From the NCBI GenBank assembly GCA_016713735.1, contig JADJOP010000032.1:310001-374000 (forward strand): a stretch of DNA of 64,000 bases, written 5' to 3'. Under the pieces are notes generated by a model. It saw nothing but the letters and a program-made list of their open reading frames with translations, had not been told where the DNA came from and made no database searches. This DNA comes from Bryobacterales bacterium. GTDB lineage: Bacteria > Acidobacteriota > Terriglobia > Bryobacterales > Bryobacteraceae. Below, one piece after another: positions 1 through 8,766 of this stretch. The first letter of the stretch is position 1. Each line of letters begins with the position of its first letter. The position numbers were made by a program, and so were the translations under genes.

Positions 1-2
1 GC

Positions 3-962
3 GCCGCGCAGCAAAAGGCCGCTGTGCCCCAGGTGAGGCCCACCTTACCCGTCAAGCCCAGCGTCTACGCCATGGCCTGGCTCCCCAGCGGCGACCGCCT
101 CGCTCTCGCCCGCTTCCAAACCGTCACCATCGTCGACGCCCGCACCGGCAAACTCATCAACCGCCTCGAAGGCCACGCCGAGGCTGTCCGCGCCGTCGCC
201 GTCTCCCGCGATGGCCGCCTCCTCGCCGCCGCCGGAGGCATCCCCGGCAAACTCGGCGAAGTCAAACTCTGGGACCTCGCCACCGCCCAAGCCACCCTCT
301 CCTTCCAAGGCCACTCCGATTGCATCTACGCCACCGCCCTCTCCCCCGACGGCAAAGTCCTCGCCACCTCCAGCTACGACAAGCTCATCAAGCTCTGGGA
401 CACCGCCACCGGCAAAGAGATCCGCACCCTCAAGGACCACATCGACGCCGTCTACGCCCTCGCCTTCACCCCCGACGGCAGCCGCCTCGTCTCCGGCGCA
501 GCCGACCGCAGCATCAAGGTCTGGAACCCCGCCACCGGCGAACGCCTCTACACCATGAGCGAACCCCTCGACGGCATCAACGCCATCGCCCTCTCCCCCG
601 ACGGCAAGCGCGTCGCCGCCGCCGGCCTCGACAAGTCCATCCGCATCTGGGAACTAGGAGAAAAGGAGCCGAAACTCCTCAATTCCCTCATGGCCCACGA
701 AGACGCCATCCTCCAGCTCTCCTGGTCGCCCGACGGCACAACCCTCGCCTCTGCCTCCGCCGACCGCACCATCAAGCTCCTCCGCGCCGGCGATCTGACC
801 GAGCTGAAACTCATCCCCGGCCAATCCGACTGGATCTACGGCCTCGCCTTCTCGCCCGCCGGCAACGCCATCGCCGCCGGCCGCTTCGACGGCACACTCA
901 GCATCTACGACGCCGCAACCTACCGCGACACCCTCGAAACCGTTCGCGCCGAAGTGAGGTAA
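3..962 (+). CDS. WD40 repeat protein, 5' end outside window
   Basis: The frame is open to the left edge, so the true start lies upstream; a GTG at 24 is only an internal candidate. The visible protein of about 319 residues is a run of roughly seven WD40 blades. They show recurring GH, SPDG and KLWD/KVWNP/RIWE signatures, for example LWDLATAQ, LWDTATGK and VWNPATGE. This predicts a beta-propeller scaffold. In Acidobacteria and Planctomycetes such propellers are often fused behind a planctomycete-type cytochrome c domain; that part would be outside the window, so the fusion is only a possibility. The stop lies 6 nt before the next gene, a PPC-domain secreted protein, so the two are probably cotranscribed. 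No enzymatic function can be assigned. Confidence 0.85.
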   Translation, partial: AAQQKAAVPQVRPTLPVKPSVYAMAWLPSGDRLALARFQTVTIVDARTGKLINRLEGHAEAVRAVAVSRDGRLLAAAGGIPGKLGEVKLWDLATAQATLSFQGHSDCIYATALSPDGKVLATSSYDKLIKLWDTATGKEIRTLKDHIDAVYALAFTPDGSRLVSGAADRSIKVWNPATGERLYTMSEPLDGINAIALSPDGKRVAAAGLDKSIRIWELGEKEPKLLNSLMAHEDAILQLSWSPDGTTLASASADRTIKLLRAGDLTELKLIPGQSDWIYGLAFSPAGNAIAAGRFDGTLSIYDAATYRDTLETVRAEVR

Positions 963-968
963 CCCGAC

Positions 969-3437
969 ATGTTCCGCACGGCATCTCTTCTCCTCCTCGC
1001 CTCCCTCGTCCTCGCCCAGGACCACCCCACCGGCCCCCGCATCACGCCGCCCACGCTCTCGAGCGTCAACCCGCGCGGCGTCGCCCGAGGCGCCACCACT
1101 GAGATCACCGTCGAAGGCCTCAACCTCGCCAAAGCCTCCGCCGTCTACTTCTCCGAACCCGGTATCAAGGCTCGCATCCTCCGCGTCAAGGAACTCCCCG
1201 ACCTCCCCGACATCCGCCTCGGCTCCAACGGCACCCCCTCCACCATCGACGTCGGCCCGCTCCCCCCGCGCAACCAGGTCACCCTCGAACTCGACATCGC
1301 CCCCGACGCCCCCATCGGTCCCGTCCGCCTCCGCCTGCTCACCCCGCTCGGCACCAGCCCCGAAGGCTCCTTCGTCGTCGAACCCTACTACGGCGAAAGC
1401 GCCGACACCGAGCCCAACAACTCCGCCGACCAGGCCGTCGAAGCCTTCCTCCCCGCCGTCCTTACCGGAGCCATCACCCGCGCCGGCGACGTCGACTTCT
1501 TCAAGTTCCGCGCCCGCGCCGGCGAACAAATTGTCTTCCTCAACCAGGCCCCCATGACCGGCTCCGCCCTCCAGCCCGTCATCCGCCTCCTCGATGCCTC
1601 CATGAAAGTCCTCGCCGAATACGGCTACGATGGCGGCAACGAGAAGGATGCCTTCGCCCACACCTTCCCCACCGCCGGCACCTACTACCTGCGCATCACC
1701 GACTTTGAAAGCTCCGGCCGCGCCACCAACACCTACCGCATCATGGCCGGCAACTTCCCCGTCGTCACCAGCGCCTTTCCCCTCGGCCTCAAACAAGGCA
1801 CTGACGCCACCATCGCCCTCCACGGCTTCGGCCTGCCCGCCACACTCGCCGCCAAAGGCATCCCCACCACCTCCACCGAACCCTGGATGGAACTCCGCCC
1901 CGTCGCCGCCGCCAACAAGCTCCGCCTCGCCCTCGGCCACGACCCCGAACTCCTCTCCACCGGCGCTAACCTCACCGCCGCCACCGCCCAACCCATCACG
2001 CTCCCCATCACCCTCAACGGCCGCATCGCCGCCGCCAAAGGCGCTCTCCCCACGCACAACTACTTCCGCTTCACCGCCAGGAAGGGCCAGCAAATCACCG
2101 TAGAGGTCAACGCCCGCCGCCTCGGCTCGCCACTCGATTCCCTCGTCGAAGTCCTCGACGCACAAGGCAAACCAATCGAACAAGCCGTCGCCCGCGCCAC
2201 CTGGGAAACCTTCCTCGTCCTCCGCGATCACGACTCCACCACCCGCGGCCTCCGCATCCAAAGCTGGAACTCGCTCGCCACCGGCGACTACGTCATGGTC
2301 GGCAACGAAATCGTCCGCGTCGACGAAGTCCCCGACGGCCCCGACGAAGACATGACCGTCGAGAGCTTCAACGGCCAGCGCAAGGCCTTCTTCAACACCT
2401 CCAGCGAAGCCCACGGCATCGACCGCGCCGTCTACAAGGTCCAGATGCACCCCCCCGGCGCCCGCTTCTCACCCAACGGCCTGCCCCTTGTCCGCTTCAA
2501 TTACGCCAACGACGACGGCGGCCCCGGCTACGGCAAAGACAGCCTCCTCCACTTCACCGCCCCCGCCAACGGCGACTACCTCGTCCGCATCCGCGACGTC
2601 CGCGGCCTCGGCGGCGACGACTACGCCTACCGCCTCCACCTCCGCGAACCGCGCCCCGACTACGAACTCAGCCTCTCCCCCCGCAACCCCAACGTCCCTC
2701 GCGGCGGCACCATCCCCGTCACCGTCACCGCCCTCAAGCGCGAAGGCTTCAACGCCCCCGTCGAAGTTTCCTTCGATGCCCTCCCCGCCGGCCTCAAGGC
2801 CACGAAGAACACCATCGCCCCCGGCCTCGACTCCACCACACTCCTCCTCACCGCTGACGACTCGGCTGACCTCACCCACGCCGTCCCCTTCGAAATCACC
2901 GGCCGCGCCACCGTCAACGGCCGCGCCATCGCCCACCGCGCCAACCCCGACGACAAGCTGAAACTCATCGCCCTCATGCCCCGCGCCGACGTCCGCCTGC
3001 TCACCCAAACGCGCGTCGTCGAACTCGCCCCCGGCGAAACCGCTGAGGTCACCGTCGCCGCCGAACGCGCCAACGGCTTTGCCGGACGCGTCCCCGTCGT
3101 CGTCTCCGATCTCCCCGCCCGCGTCCGCGTCACTGACTCCGGCCTCAACGGCGTCCTCATCCACGAAGACGACAAGACCACCACCTTCCGCCTCTGGGCC
3201 CTCCCCAACGCCGAACCCACCGAAGGCTACATCTACGTCGCCGCACGCGTCGAAACCCGCTCCCCCCAGCAAAACATCTACGCCTCCGTCGAACCCGTCC
3301 TCGTCCGCGTCAAACCCGCCACGCCTTCCACCGCCATGGCCACCCCAAACGAACCCGGCCCACACAAGCCCGGCGTACACGAACCCGGCCCGCGTACTCC
3401 CACCCTACCGGTTGATCGCCCCGCTGCTCCGAAATAG
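969..3437 (+). CDS. secreted IPT/TIG and pre-peptidase C-terminal (PPC) domain protein
   Basis: A protein of 822 residues with a clear Sec signal peptide (MFRTASLLLLASLVLAQ). An IPT/TIG-like Ig fold follows at about 30-130 (SVNPRGVARGATTEITVEG). A PPC-type beta-sandwich begins near 140 (DTEPNNSADQA, then GDVDFFKFRARAGE), a second lies near 345-390 (NYFRFTARKGQQITVEV) and a third PPC-like segment near 515-560. The C-terminus is a low-complexity Pro/Gly stretch. The ATG follows GAGGT with 9 nt spacing, 6 nt after the WD40 gene. Proteins of this type in Acidobacteria and Planctomycetes sit near PSD1/DUF1501 pairs, as here 37 kb away. They are presumed extracytoplasmic binding or structural modules; no catalytic motif is visible. 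Confidence 0.8.
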   Translation: MFRTASLLLLASLVLAQDHPTGPRITPPTLSSVNPRGVARGATTEITVEGLNLAKASAVYFSEPGIKARILRVKELPDLPDIRLGSNGTPSTIDVGPLPPRNQVTLELDIAPDAPIGPVRLRLLTPLGTSPEGSFVVEPYYGESADTEPNNSADQAVEAFLPAVLTGAITRAGDVDFFKFRARAGEQIVFLNQAPMTGSALQPVIRLLDASMKVLAEYGYDGGNEKDAFAHTFPTAGTYYLRITDFESSGRATNTYRIMAGNFPVVTSAFPLGLKQGTDATIALHGFGLPATLAAKGIPTTSTEPWMELRPVAAANKLRLALGHDPELLSTGANLTAATAQPITLPITLNGRIAAAKGALPTHNYFRFTARKGQQITVEVNARRLGSPLDSLVEVLDAQGKPIEQAVARATWETFLVLRDHDSTTRGLRIQSWNSLATGDYVMVGNEIVRVDEVPDGPDEDMTVESFNGQRKAFFNTSSEAHGIDRAVYKVQMHPPGARFSPNGLPLVRFNYANDDGGPGYGKDSLLHFTAPANGDYLVRIRDVRGLGGDDYAYRLHLREPRPDYELSLSPRNPNVPRGGTIPVTVTALKREGFNAPVEVSFDALPAGLKATKNTIAPGLDSTTLLLTADDSADLTHAVPFEITGRATVNGRAIAHRANPDDKLKLIALMPRADVRLLTQTRVVELAPGETAEVTVAAERANGFAGRVPVVVSDLPARVRVTDSGLNGVLIHEDDKTTTFRLWALPNAEPTEGYIYVAARVETRSPQQNIYASVEPVLVRVKPATPSTAMATPNEPGPHKPGVHEPGPRTPTLPVDRPAAPK

Positions 3438-3447
3438 ACTCTAAGGG

Positions 3448-4665
3448 ATGTCTAATTCATCCCTCATCCAGGACGCCCTCACCGCCGGTGATGGCATCGT
3501 CCGCCTCGCCCCCTGTTGGGTCCCCCGCGCGTTCCTCATGCCCGGTGGCCGTCTCAAGCTCGATCCCCGCGATCTCTACATCCTCGGCGCCCACCGCGGC
3601 GGCATCGACGAACGCTGGTTCTCCTCCACCACCAAGGCCGCCAACGGTCCCCTCACGGCCGATGACGAAGGCCTCTCCTACATCGACTTCAACGGCAAGC
3701 GCGTCCTCCTCAAGGAAGCCATCGAAACCGTTGGCGACAAGTTCCTCGGCGCCGATGTCATGGCCCGCGAAGGCGGCTGGAACCTGCTCTGCAAGTTCTT
3801 CGACAACCTCGGCCCCATCCCCCACCACCTCCACCAAAGCGACGAGTTCGCCAAACGCGTCGGCCAGAAAGGCAAGCCCGAGGCCTACTACTTCCCGCCC
3901 CAATACAACTTCAAGGGCAACAACTTCCCCTACACCTTCATGGGCCTCGAACCCGGCACCACCCGCAACGACATCCGCAAGTGTCTCGAGCGCTGGAACG
4001 AAGGCGACAACGGCATCCTCGACCTCTCCCGCGCCTACCGCCTCAAGCCCGGCACCGGCTGGCAGATCAACGCCGGCATCCTCCACGCCCCCGGCTCGCT
4101 CGTCACCTATGAGCCGCAAGTGAACTCCGACGTCTTCGCCATGTATCAGTCGATGGTGGAAGGCCGCGCTGTACCGTGGGACCTCCTCGTCAAAGACGTC
4201 CCCGAACAGCACCACCACGACCTCGACTACATCCTCGACATGCTCGATTGGGACGCCAACACCGACCCCGAGTTCATGAAGCACAACCTCTTCCACCCCA
4301 CGCCCGTCTCTGATCCCCAGGCCATGGCCGACGCCGGCTACTCCGAACAGTGGATCGTCTACTCCACCGGCTACTACTGCGCCAAGGAACTCACCGTTCA
4401 CCCTGGCAAGAGCGTCACCATCAAGGACGCCGCCGCCTACGGCCTCATCCTCACCCAGGGCCGCGGGTCGATCGGCAAGATGGCCGTCGAAACCCCCTCC
4501 CACATCCGCTACGGCCAGATGACCAAGGACGAACTCTTCGTCACCGCCGCTGCCGCCGCCAACGGCGTCAAGGTCACCAACGAGAGCGATTGCGAAAACC
4601 TCGTCATGCTCAAACACTTCGGCCCCGGCAACCCCGACTCCGCCAAATTCGTGAGCGCGGCATGA
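3448..4665 (+). CDS. cupin-fold protein, phosphomannose-isomerase-like
   Basis: A cytoplasmic protein of 405 residues without signal peptide. Its core resembles class I cupin/mannose-6-phosphate isomerase metal sites: PHHLHQ at 125-130 (H126, H127, H129), a downstream acidic residue (E145 in KPEAYYFPP) and a late His in GILHAPG (H213). A second cupin-like half is plausible at 300-390. Its stop overlaps the start of the next gene, a sugar epimerase, in an ATGA, so the two are translationally coupled. This suggests a shared sugar-isomerisation pathway. The substrate cannot be read from the sequence. A true type I ManA is less likely because the N-terminal domain does not look standard. Confidence 0.65.
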   Translation: MSNSSLIQDALTAGDGIVRLAPCWVPRAFLMPGGRLKLDPRDLYILGAHRGGIDERWFSSTTKAANGPLTADDEGLSYIDFNGKRVLLKEAIETVGDKFLGADVMAREGGWNLLCKFFDNLGPIPHHLHQSDEFAKRVGQKGKPEAYYFPPQYNFKGNNFPYTFMGLEPGTTRNDIRKCLERWNEGDNGILDLSRAYRLKPGTGWQINAGILHAPGSLVTYEPQVNSDVFAMYQSMVEGRAVPWDLLVKDVPEQHHHDLDYILDMLDWDANTDPEFMKHNLFHPTPVSDPQAMADAGYSEQWIVYSTGYYCAKELTVHPGKSVTIKDAAAYGLILTQGRGSIGKMAVETPSHIRYGQMTKDELFVTAAAAANGVKVTNESDCENLVMLKHFGPGNPDSAKFVSAA

Positions 4666-5504
4666 AATTCGGAGCCAACACTCTCATTTGGACGGCCCAC
4701 TTTGACCGTCCCCATCTCGACCTCATCCCCCAAATTGCCGCGCACGGCTTCGACTATGTCGAAGTCGCGCGCTTCAATTGGGACCACTTCCCGGCGGCCG
4801 AGATTCGCAAGGCCGCCGAAGCCTCGGGCATCGGCGTCCAGGGCTGCACCGCCATGCCCGGCCTCAGCCTCATCCACGACGACCCCGCCGAACGCGCCAA
4901 GGCCATCGACTATCTGAAACAGGCCGCCCAGTGCTGTGCCGACTGCGGAGCCACCGTCCTCGCCGGGCCCCTTTACTCCCCCGTCGGCACCCACTACGGC
5001 CGCCGCCGCACCGGCGAGGAATGGAAGCGTGAGATCGACTCCCTCCACGCCCTCGCCCCCACCCTCGAAGCCACCGGCGTCACCTTCGCCATCGAGCCGC
5101 TTAACCGCTTCGAGACCTTCTTCCTCAACACCAACGCCGACGCCGCCCGCCTCTGCCGCGAGGTGAACCACCCCAACGTCGGCATTCTCTTTGATACCTT
5201 CCACGCCAACGTCGAAGAGAAGAGCCAGGCCTCCGCCATCCGCGACGCCGGCAAACACATCGCCCACGTCCACACCTGCGAAAACGACCGCGGCATCCCC
5301 GGCACCGGCCACGTCGAATGGCCCGCCGTCTTCGCTGCGTTGAAAGAGGTCGGCTACGACGGCTGCTGCTCCATTGAGAGCTTCGGCTTCCACATCCCCG
5401 AACTCATCGCGCCCGCCTGCATCTGGCGCGACTTCGCCCCCACGCCCGAATCCATCGCCTGGGAGGGCTTGCCCTTCCTCAAGAAGACACTCGCCGCCGT
5501 ATAA
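4662..5504 (+). CDS. D-psicose/D-tagatose 3-epimerase-type sugar isomerase
   Basis: A protein of 280 residues with the TIM-barrel fold of the AP endonuclease 2 superfamily. The start is the ATG overlapping the stop of the cupin gene (ATGA); upstream extension would only be antisense-like sequence. The metal-binding quartet of characterised ketose 3-epimerases (E150, D183, H209, E244 with R215 in the Agrobacterium enzyme) is matched with identical spacing: E145, D178, H204, R210 and E239. Local motifs are IEPLNRFE, FDTFHANVEE, HVHTCENDRG and IESFG. The expected reaction is Mn/Co-dependent C3 epimerisation of a ketohexose or a close relative. The substrate is unknown; coupling to the cupin gene suggests a two-step sugar conversion. 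Confidence 0.8.
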   Translation: MKFGANTLIWTAHFDRPHLDLIPQIAAHGFDYVEVARFNWDHFPAAEIRKAAEASGIGVQGCTAMPGLSLIHDDPAERAKAIDYLKQAAQCCADCGATVLAGPLYSPVGTHYGRRRTGEEWKREIDSLHALAPTLEATGVTFAIEPLNRFETFFLNTNADAARLCREVNHPNVGILFDTFHANVEEKSQASAIRDAGKHIAHVHTCENDRGIPGTGHVEWPAVFAALKEVGYDGCCSIESFGFHIPELIAPACIWRDFAPTPESIAWEGLPFLKKTLAAV

Positions 5505-5521
5505 GGCCGGCGCGCGCCGCA

Positions 5522-6256
5522 TCACCCCACGTGTTGAACCGGCGCCCAATCCTCCGGCACCTCGCCGTTCGGCAGCAGCCTGCCCTTCTCCAGATACCGC
5601 ACGTGCCCCGCCGTCCGCGCCGCATGCGGATCATGCGTCACCATCACCACCGTCTTATCGAACTCCTGATTCAACCGCGTCAGCAGCGTCAGCACTTCCT
5701 TCGCTGAATTCGAGTCCAGGTTCCCCGTCGGCTCATCGGCCAGAATCAGGTCCGGGTCCGTCACCAGCGCCCGCGCAATCGCCACCCGCTGCTCCTGCCC
5801 GCCCGACATCTGCCGCGGTGTATGCGTCAACCGGTCGCCCAACCCCACCAGTTCCAGCGCCCGCTTCGCATGATCGATCCGCTCCCGCCGCGACAACCGC
5901 GTCAGCTTCAACGGCAGTTCCACATTCTCCAGCGCCGTCAACACCGGAATCAGGTTGAACGATTGGAAGATGAACCCGATGTGCGCATTCCGCCACCGCG
6001 CCACCGCCGACTCACTCATCGATCGCAGATCATGCCCCAACACCAGAATCTCCCCGTCCGTCGGCCTGTCCATCGCCGCAATCAGATGCAGCAGCGTCGA
6101 CTTCCCCGACCCCGACGGTCCCATCAACGCCACAAACTCCCCGCGGTGAATGTCGATGCTCGCCTCGCGCAGCGCATACACGTGATACTCCTGCCGCCGG
6201 TACTCCTTCGTCAGGTCCCGCGTGCGGATCACCGGCTCTTGCGTCGCCGGGCTCAT
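5522..6256 (-). CDS. ABC transporter ATP-binding protein, MacB/LolD type
   Basis: A nucleotide-binding domain of 244 residues. Walker A is GPSGSGKST (46-54), the Q-loop is FQSFN (Q98), the signature is MSGGQEQR (150-157), Walker B is LILADEP (170-176) and the H-loop is VTHDP (H208). LADEPTGNLDS is characteristic of the MacB/LolD/FtsE group. The start overlaps the stop of the HlyD-like gene (ATGA), so it is the last gene of a four-gene minus-strand operon: permease, permease, adaptor, ATPase. It should energise a tripartite or periplasm-facing exporter. The Glu in SGGQEQR, where Gln is common, is a mild deviation. Confidence 0.9.
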   Translation of the reverse strand: MSPATQEPVIRTRDLTKEYRRQEYHVYALREASIDIHRGEFVALMGPSGSGKSTLLHLIAAMDRPTDGEILVLGHDLRSMSESAVARWRNAHIGFIFQSFNLIPVLTALENVELPLKLTRLSRRERIDHAKRALELVGLGDRLTHTPRQMSGGQEQRVAIARALVTDPDLILADEPTGNLDSNSAKEVLTLLTRLNQEFDKTVVMVTHDPHAARTAGHVRYLEKGRLLPNGEVPEDWAPVQHVG

Positions 6257-7587
6257 TTCCCGGCCGCTCCCTGCGCCGCCACCTCATCCCCACTCTTCAA
6301 CTCCGCCGGAGGATTCGCAATCAACTGCTCCCCGCCCCGCAGCCCGTCTTCAATCCGCAAGCCCATCGGTGTGTTGCTCGTCGTCTTCACTTCCTTCCGC
6401 ACCGCCTTGCCCGACTCCACCACAAACACCGCCCCATCCCGCACCGCCGTGATCGGAACAAAGATCAGCGGCTTCCCCGTCGAATCCGCCGGCTTGCCCT
6501 GCTCCACAAACGCCACGCTCGCGTTCATCTCCGGCCGCAGATAGCTGTCCGGCGCCAGCACCTTCACCTTCACCTGCACCGTCGCCTTCGCCCGGTTCGC
6601 CTCCGGCGCAATCTCATCGATCACCCCGTCATACTTGCGGTCCGGATACGCATCCGTCGTGATCACCGCCTTCTGCTTCGCATCCAACCGCGCGAAGTCG
6701 TTTTGATTGATGTCCAGCTCCACCTGCAAATCGTTCAGGTCCGCCATCGACACCACAAACCCCTTCGCCCCCCGGTCGCCCACAAATCCCGTCGTCACAA
6801 ACTCACCCCGCTCCACGTTGCGGTCGAGAATCGTCCCCTTGATCGGCGCCCGGATCACCGTGTTGTTCAACTGCGTCTCAGCCAGCGCCACCGCCCCCCG
6901 CGCGCGAATGATCTCGCCCTGCACCTGCTGGATCAACTCCGCCCGCGGCCCGATCCGCACCAGCTCATAGGTCCGCTCCAGTGACCGGATGCGGTTCTCC
7001 TGCATGTCGTAGCGCGCCGTGGCGTCATCCAGCGCCTGCACCGAGAGCACCTTTTCGTCCACCAGTTTCCGCGTCCGGTCGCGCGTCACCTTCGCATTCG
7101 CCAGGTCCGCCCGCGCCGAATCGAGATTCGCCTTGGCCACCGCGATCTCCTCCGGCCGCGAACCGTTGCGCAGCTCCTTCAACCGCGCCTCCAGCGCCGC
7201 CAGCTGCCCCTGTGCCTGCTGCAACTGTGCGCGGTATTCATCGTCCTCCAGCCGCACGATCACCTGCCCCTGGTTCACCCGGTCGCCCTTCTCCACGCCG
7301 ATCCACGCCACCTTGCCCACCACCTTCGAGGCCAACTGGATCTTGTGATGGGCCACAATGTAGCCTGTCGCGTTCAGAATCACGCGCACCCCCGCCGGAT
7401 CAGCCGCCGTCACCGTCACCGTCTGCACCTGCGGCGGCTTCGACAGCATCGGCGCGGCATAGCGCGCCGCCCCGAACAGCAGGAACAGCAGCACACCGCC
7501 CACAATCCAGCGCGACGTCCAGATCGGCGCGCGGGCCGACGGCTTCTTGTCTTTGTCAATGCGGAGCGAATCAAGATCAGTGGACAT
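6253..7587 (-). CDS. periplasmic adaptor (HlyD/MacA family membrane fusion protein)
   Basis: A protein of 444 residues with one N-terminal membrane anchor at about 27-41 (WIVGGVLLFLLFGAARY) after a charged cytosolic tail. A split lipoyl/barrel-sandwich domain (GYIVAHHKIQLASKVVGKV and IRAPIKGTILDRNVERGEFV) flanks a long alpha-helical hairpin at about 120-250. Beta-barrel and membrane-proximal domains follow. This is the MacA-like arrangement. It lies 9 nt downstream of a permease gene and overlaps the ATPase gene by 4 nt, so it belongs to the same operon. It should link the inner-membrane ABC permeases to an outer-membrane channel; no TolC homologue is visible in the window. Cargo unknown. Confidence 0.88.
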   Translation of the reverse strand: MSTDLDSLRIDKDKKPSARAPIWTSRWIVGGVLLFLLFGAARYAAPMLSKPPQVQTVTVTAADPAGVRVILNATGYIVAHHKIQLASKVVGKVAWIGVEKGDRVNQGQVIVRLEDDEYRAQLQQAQGQLAALEARLKELRNGSRPEEIAVAKANLDSARADLANAKVTRDRTRKLVDEKVLSVQALDDATARYDMQENRIRSLERTYELVRIGPRAELIQQVQGEIIRARGAVALAETQLNNTVIRAPIKGTILDRNVERGEFVTTGFVGDRGAKGFVVSMADLNDLQVELDINQNDFARLDAKQKAVITTDAYPDRKYDGVIDEIAPEANRAKATVQVKVKVLAPDSYLRPEMNASVAFVEQGKPADSTGKPLIFVPITAVRDGAVFVVESGKAVRKEVKTTSNTPMGLRIEDGLRGGEQLIANPPAELKSGDEVAAQGAAGK

Positions 7588-7596
7588 AATGTGAAA

Positions 7597-8760
7597 TCAA
7601 GCACTACGAAGCGCGGTTAAAATCTGCTTTCGGGCTGCCGACGCCGCGGGCAGAATGCCCCCCAGCACACCCATGAAGACGGCAAACAACACGCCCGTGA
7701 ACATCACCTGCGGCGTGATATGAAAACTAAACGTCAGCTCGGAGAAGGTGACAAAACTCCCCACTCCCGTTTCAATCCCATTCAGCGGCAACACCAGCAG
7801 GCACCCCAGCAGCCCGCCGATCAGGCTCAACAGCACCGACTCAATCAGAAACGCCACCAGAATGCTCCGCCGCGAAAACCCCAACACCCGCAGCGTCCCG
7901 ATCTCCGCCGAACGCCGCGCCACCGCCGCATACATCGTGTTCATCGCCGCGAAGCTCGAACCCACGCTCATAATCAGCGCCACAAACGTCCCCAGCGCTT
8001 GAATCGGAGCCGCCGACGAGGTCTGCTGCGCATAGTAGTCCCGCTCCGGCATCGCATCCACGTTCAACCGCCGGTCCGTCTCCAGATCGTTGATCAGCGT
8101 GTTCACCGAGGCCTCATCCTCCGCCCGCAGCAGCACCGAACTCAGTGCCGTCGGCCGGTTCTGGTCGGCGGCCAGTTGGTTCAGATCGGCAAACACCTCG
8201 CTGTTGGCCGACGTTCGCCCGCCATCCATGATCCCCACCACCTCCCAGTCCCCTCGCCCAAACCGCAGCTTCTGCCCCAAGTGCACCCCGTAGCGGTTCA
8301 CCAGCGACTTCCCCACCACAATCTCGCGATACCCCGGCCGGAACATCCGCCCCGCCGAAAGCGTCACCTCGTCGCGCAGCCGGAACCCCATCGGCGTCAA
8401 CCCGCGCAGATTGATGTTGATCCCCCCCGGGTTCTCCGCGCTCTCCAGCACAATCACCGTCACCACCTCGAGCGACGCCTTCGGCTGCCCCGCCTCATCG
8501 CGCGCAATCCCGCCGCGCCCCAGGATGTCCTGGTACGCCGTCCGCGTGATCACGCTGTTCAACTCCGCCGTCCCGCCCTTGCGCAACACCAGCACCTGCA
8601 GCGGATTCCCGCTCGCCGCCAGCGACGTGCGCAACCCCTGCACCAGCGCCGACACGCTCAGCAGCACCGCCACCGTCAGCGCAATCCCCAACGCCGTCAT
8701 CGCCGTCGTCGTTTTGCGCGCCGTCAGGTTGCGGAGGTTGTAGCTGAGGGGAATCTGCAT
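7597..8760 (-). CDS. ABC transporter permease, FtsX/MacB type
   Basis: A protein of 387 residues. It has an N-terminal membrane helix at about 18-40 (TALGIALTVAVLLSVSALVQGL), a large periplasmic MacB-PCD-like domain at about 45-250, and three C-terminal helices with the FtsX signature (MYAAVARRSAEIGTLRVLGFSRRSIL). It starts 6 nt after the stop of a homologous permease of the same length, and the adaptor gene follows 9 nt later. The two permeases are paralogues and probably form a heterodimer driven by the single ATPase of the operon. The ATG start fits the first helix. Confidence 0.88.
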   Translation of the reverse strand: MQIPLSYNLRNLTARKTTTAMTALGIALTVAVLLSVSALVQGLRTSLAASGNPLQVLVLRKGGTAELNSVITRTAYQDILGRGGIARDEAGQPKASLEVVTVIVLESAENPGGININLRGLTPMGFRLRDEVTLSAGRMFRPGYREIVVGKSLVNRYGVHLGQKLRFGRGDWEVVGIMDGGRTSANSEVFADLNQLAADQNRPTALSSVLLRAEDEASVNTLINDLETDRRLNVDAMPERDYYAQQTSSAAPIQALGTFVALIMSVGSSFAAMNTMYAAVARRSAEIGTLRVLGFSRRSILVAFLIESVLLSLIGGLLGCLLVLPLNGIETGVGSFVTFSELTFSFHITPQVMFTGVLFAVFMGVLGGILPAASAARKQILTALRSA

Positions 8761-8766
8761 CTGGCC

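Noticed and set aside
654..2450. Long minus-strand frame opposite the WD40/PPC genes
   Set aside because: Gly/Asp/Val-rich antisense shadow of biased codons; no family motif, and it crosses two convincing genes.
5505..5521. Terminator between the epimerase and ABC genes (GGCGCGCGCC)
   Set aside because: Short self-complementary word without a loop or T-run on either strand.
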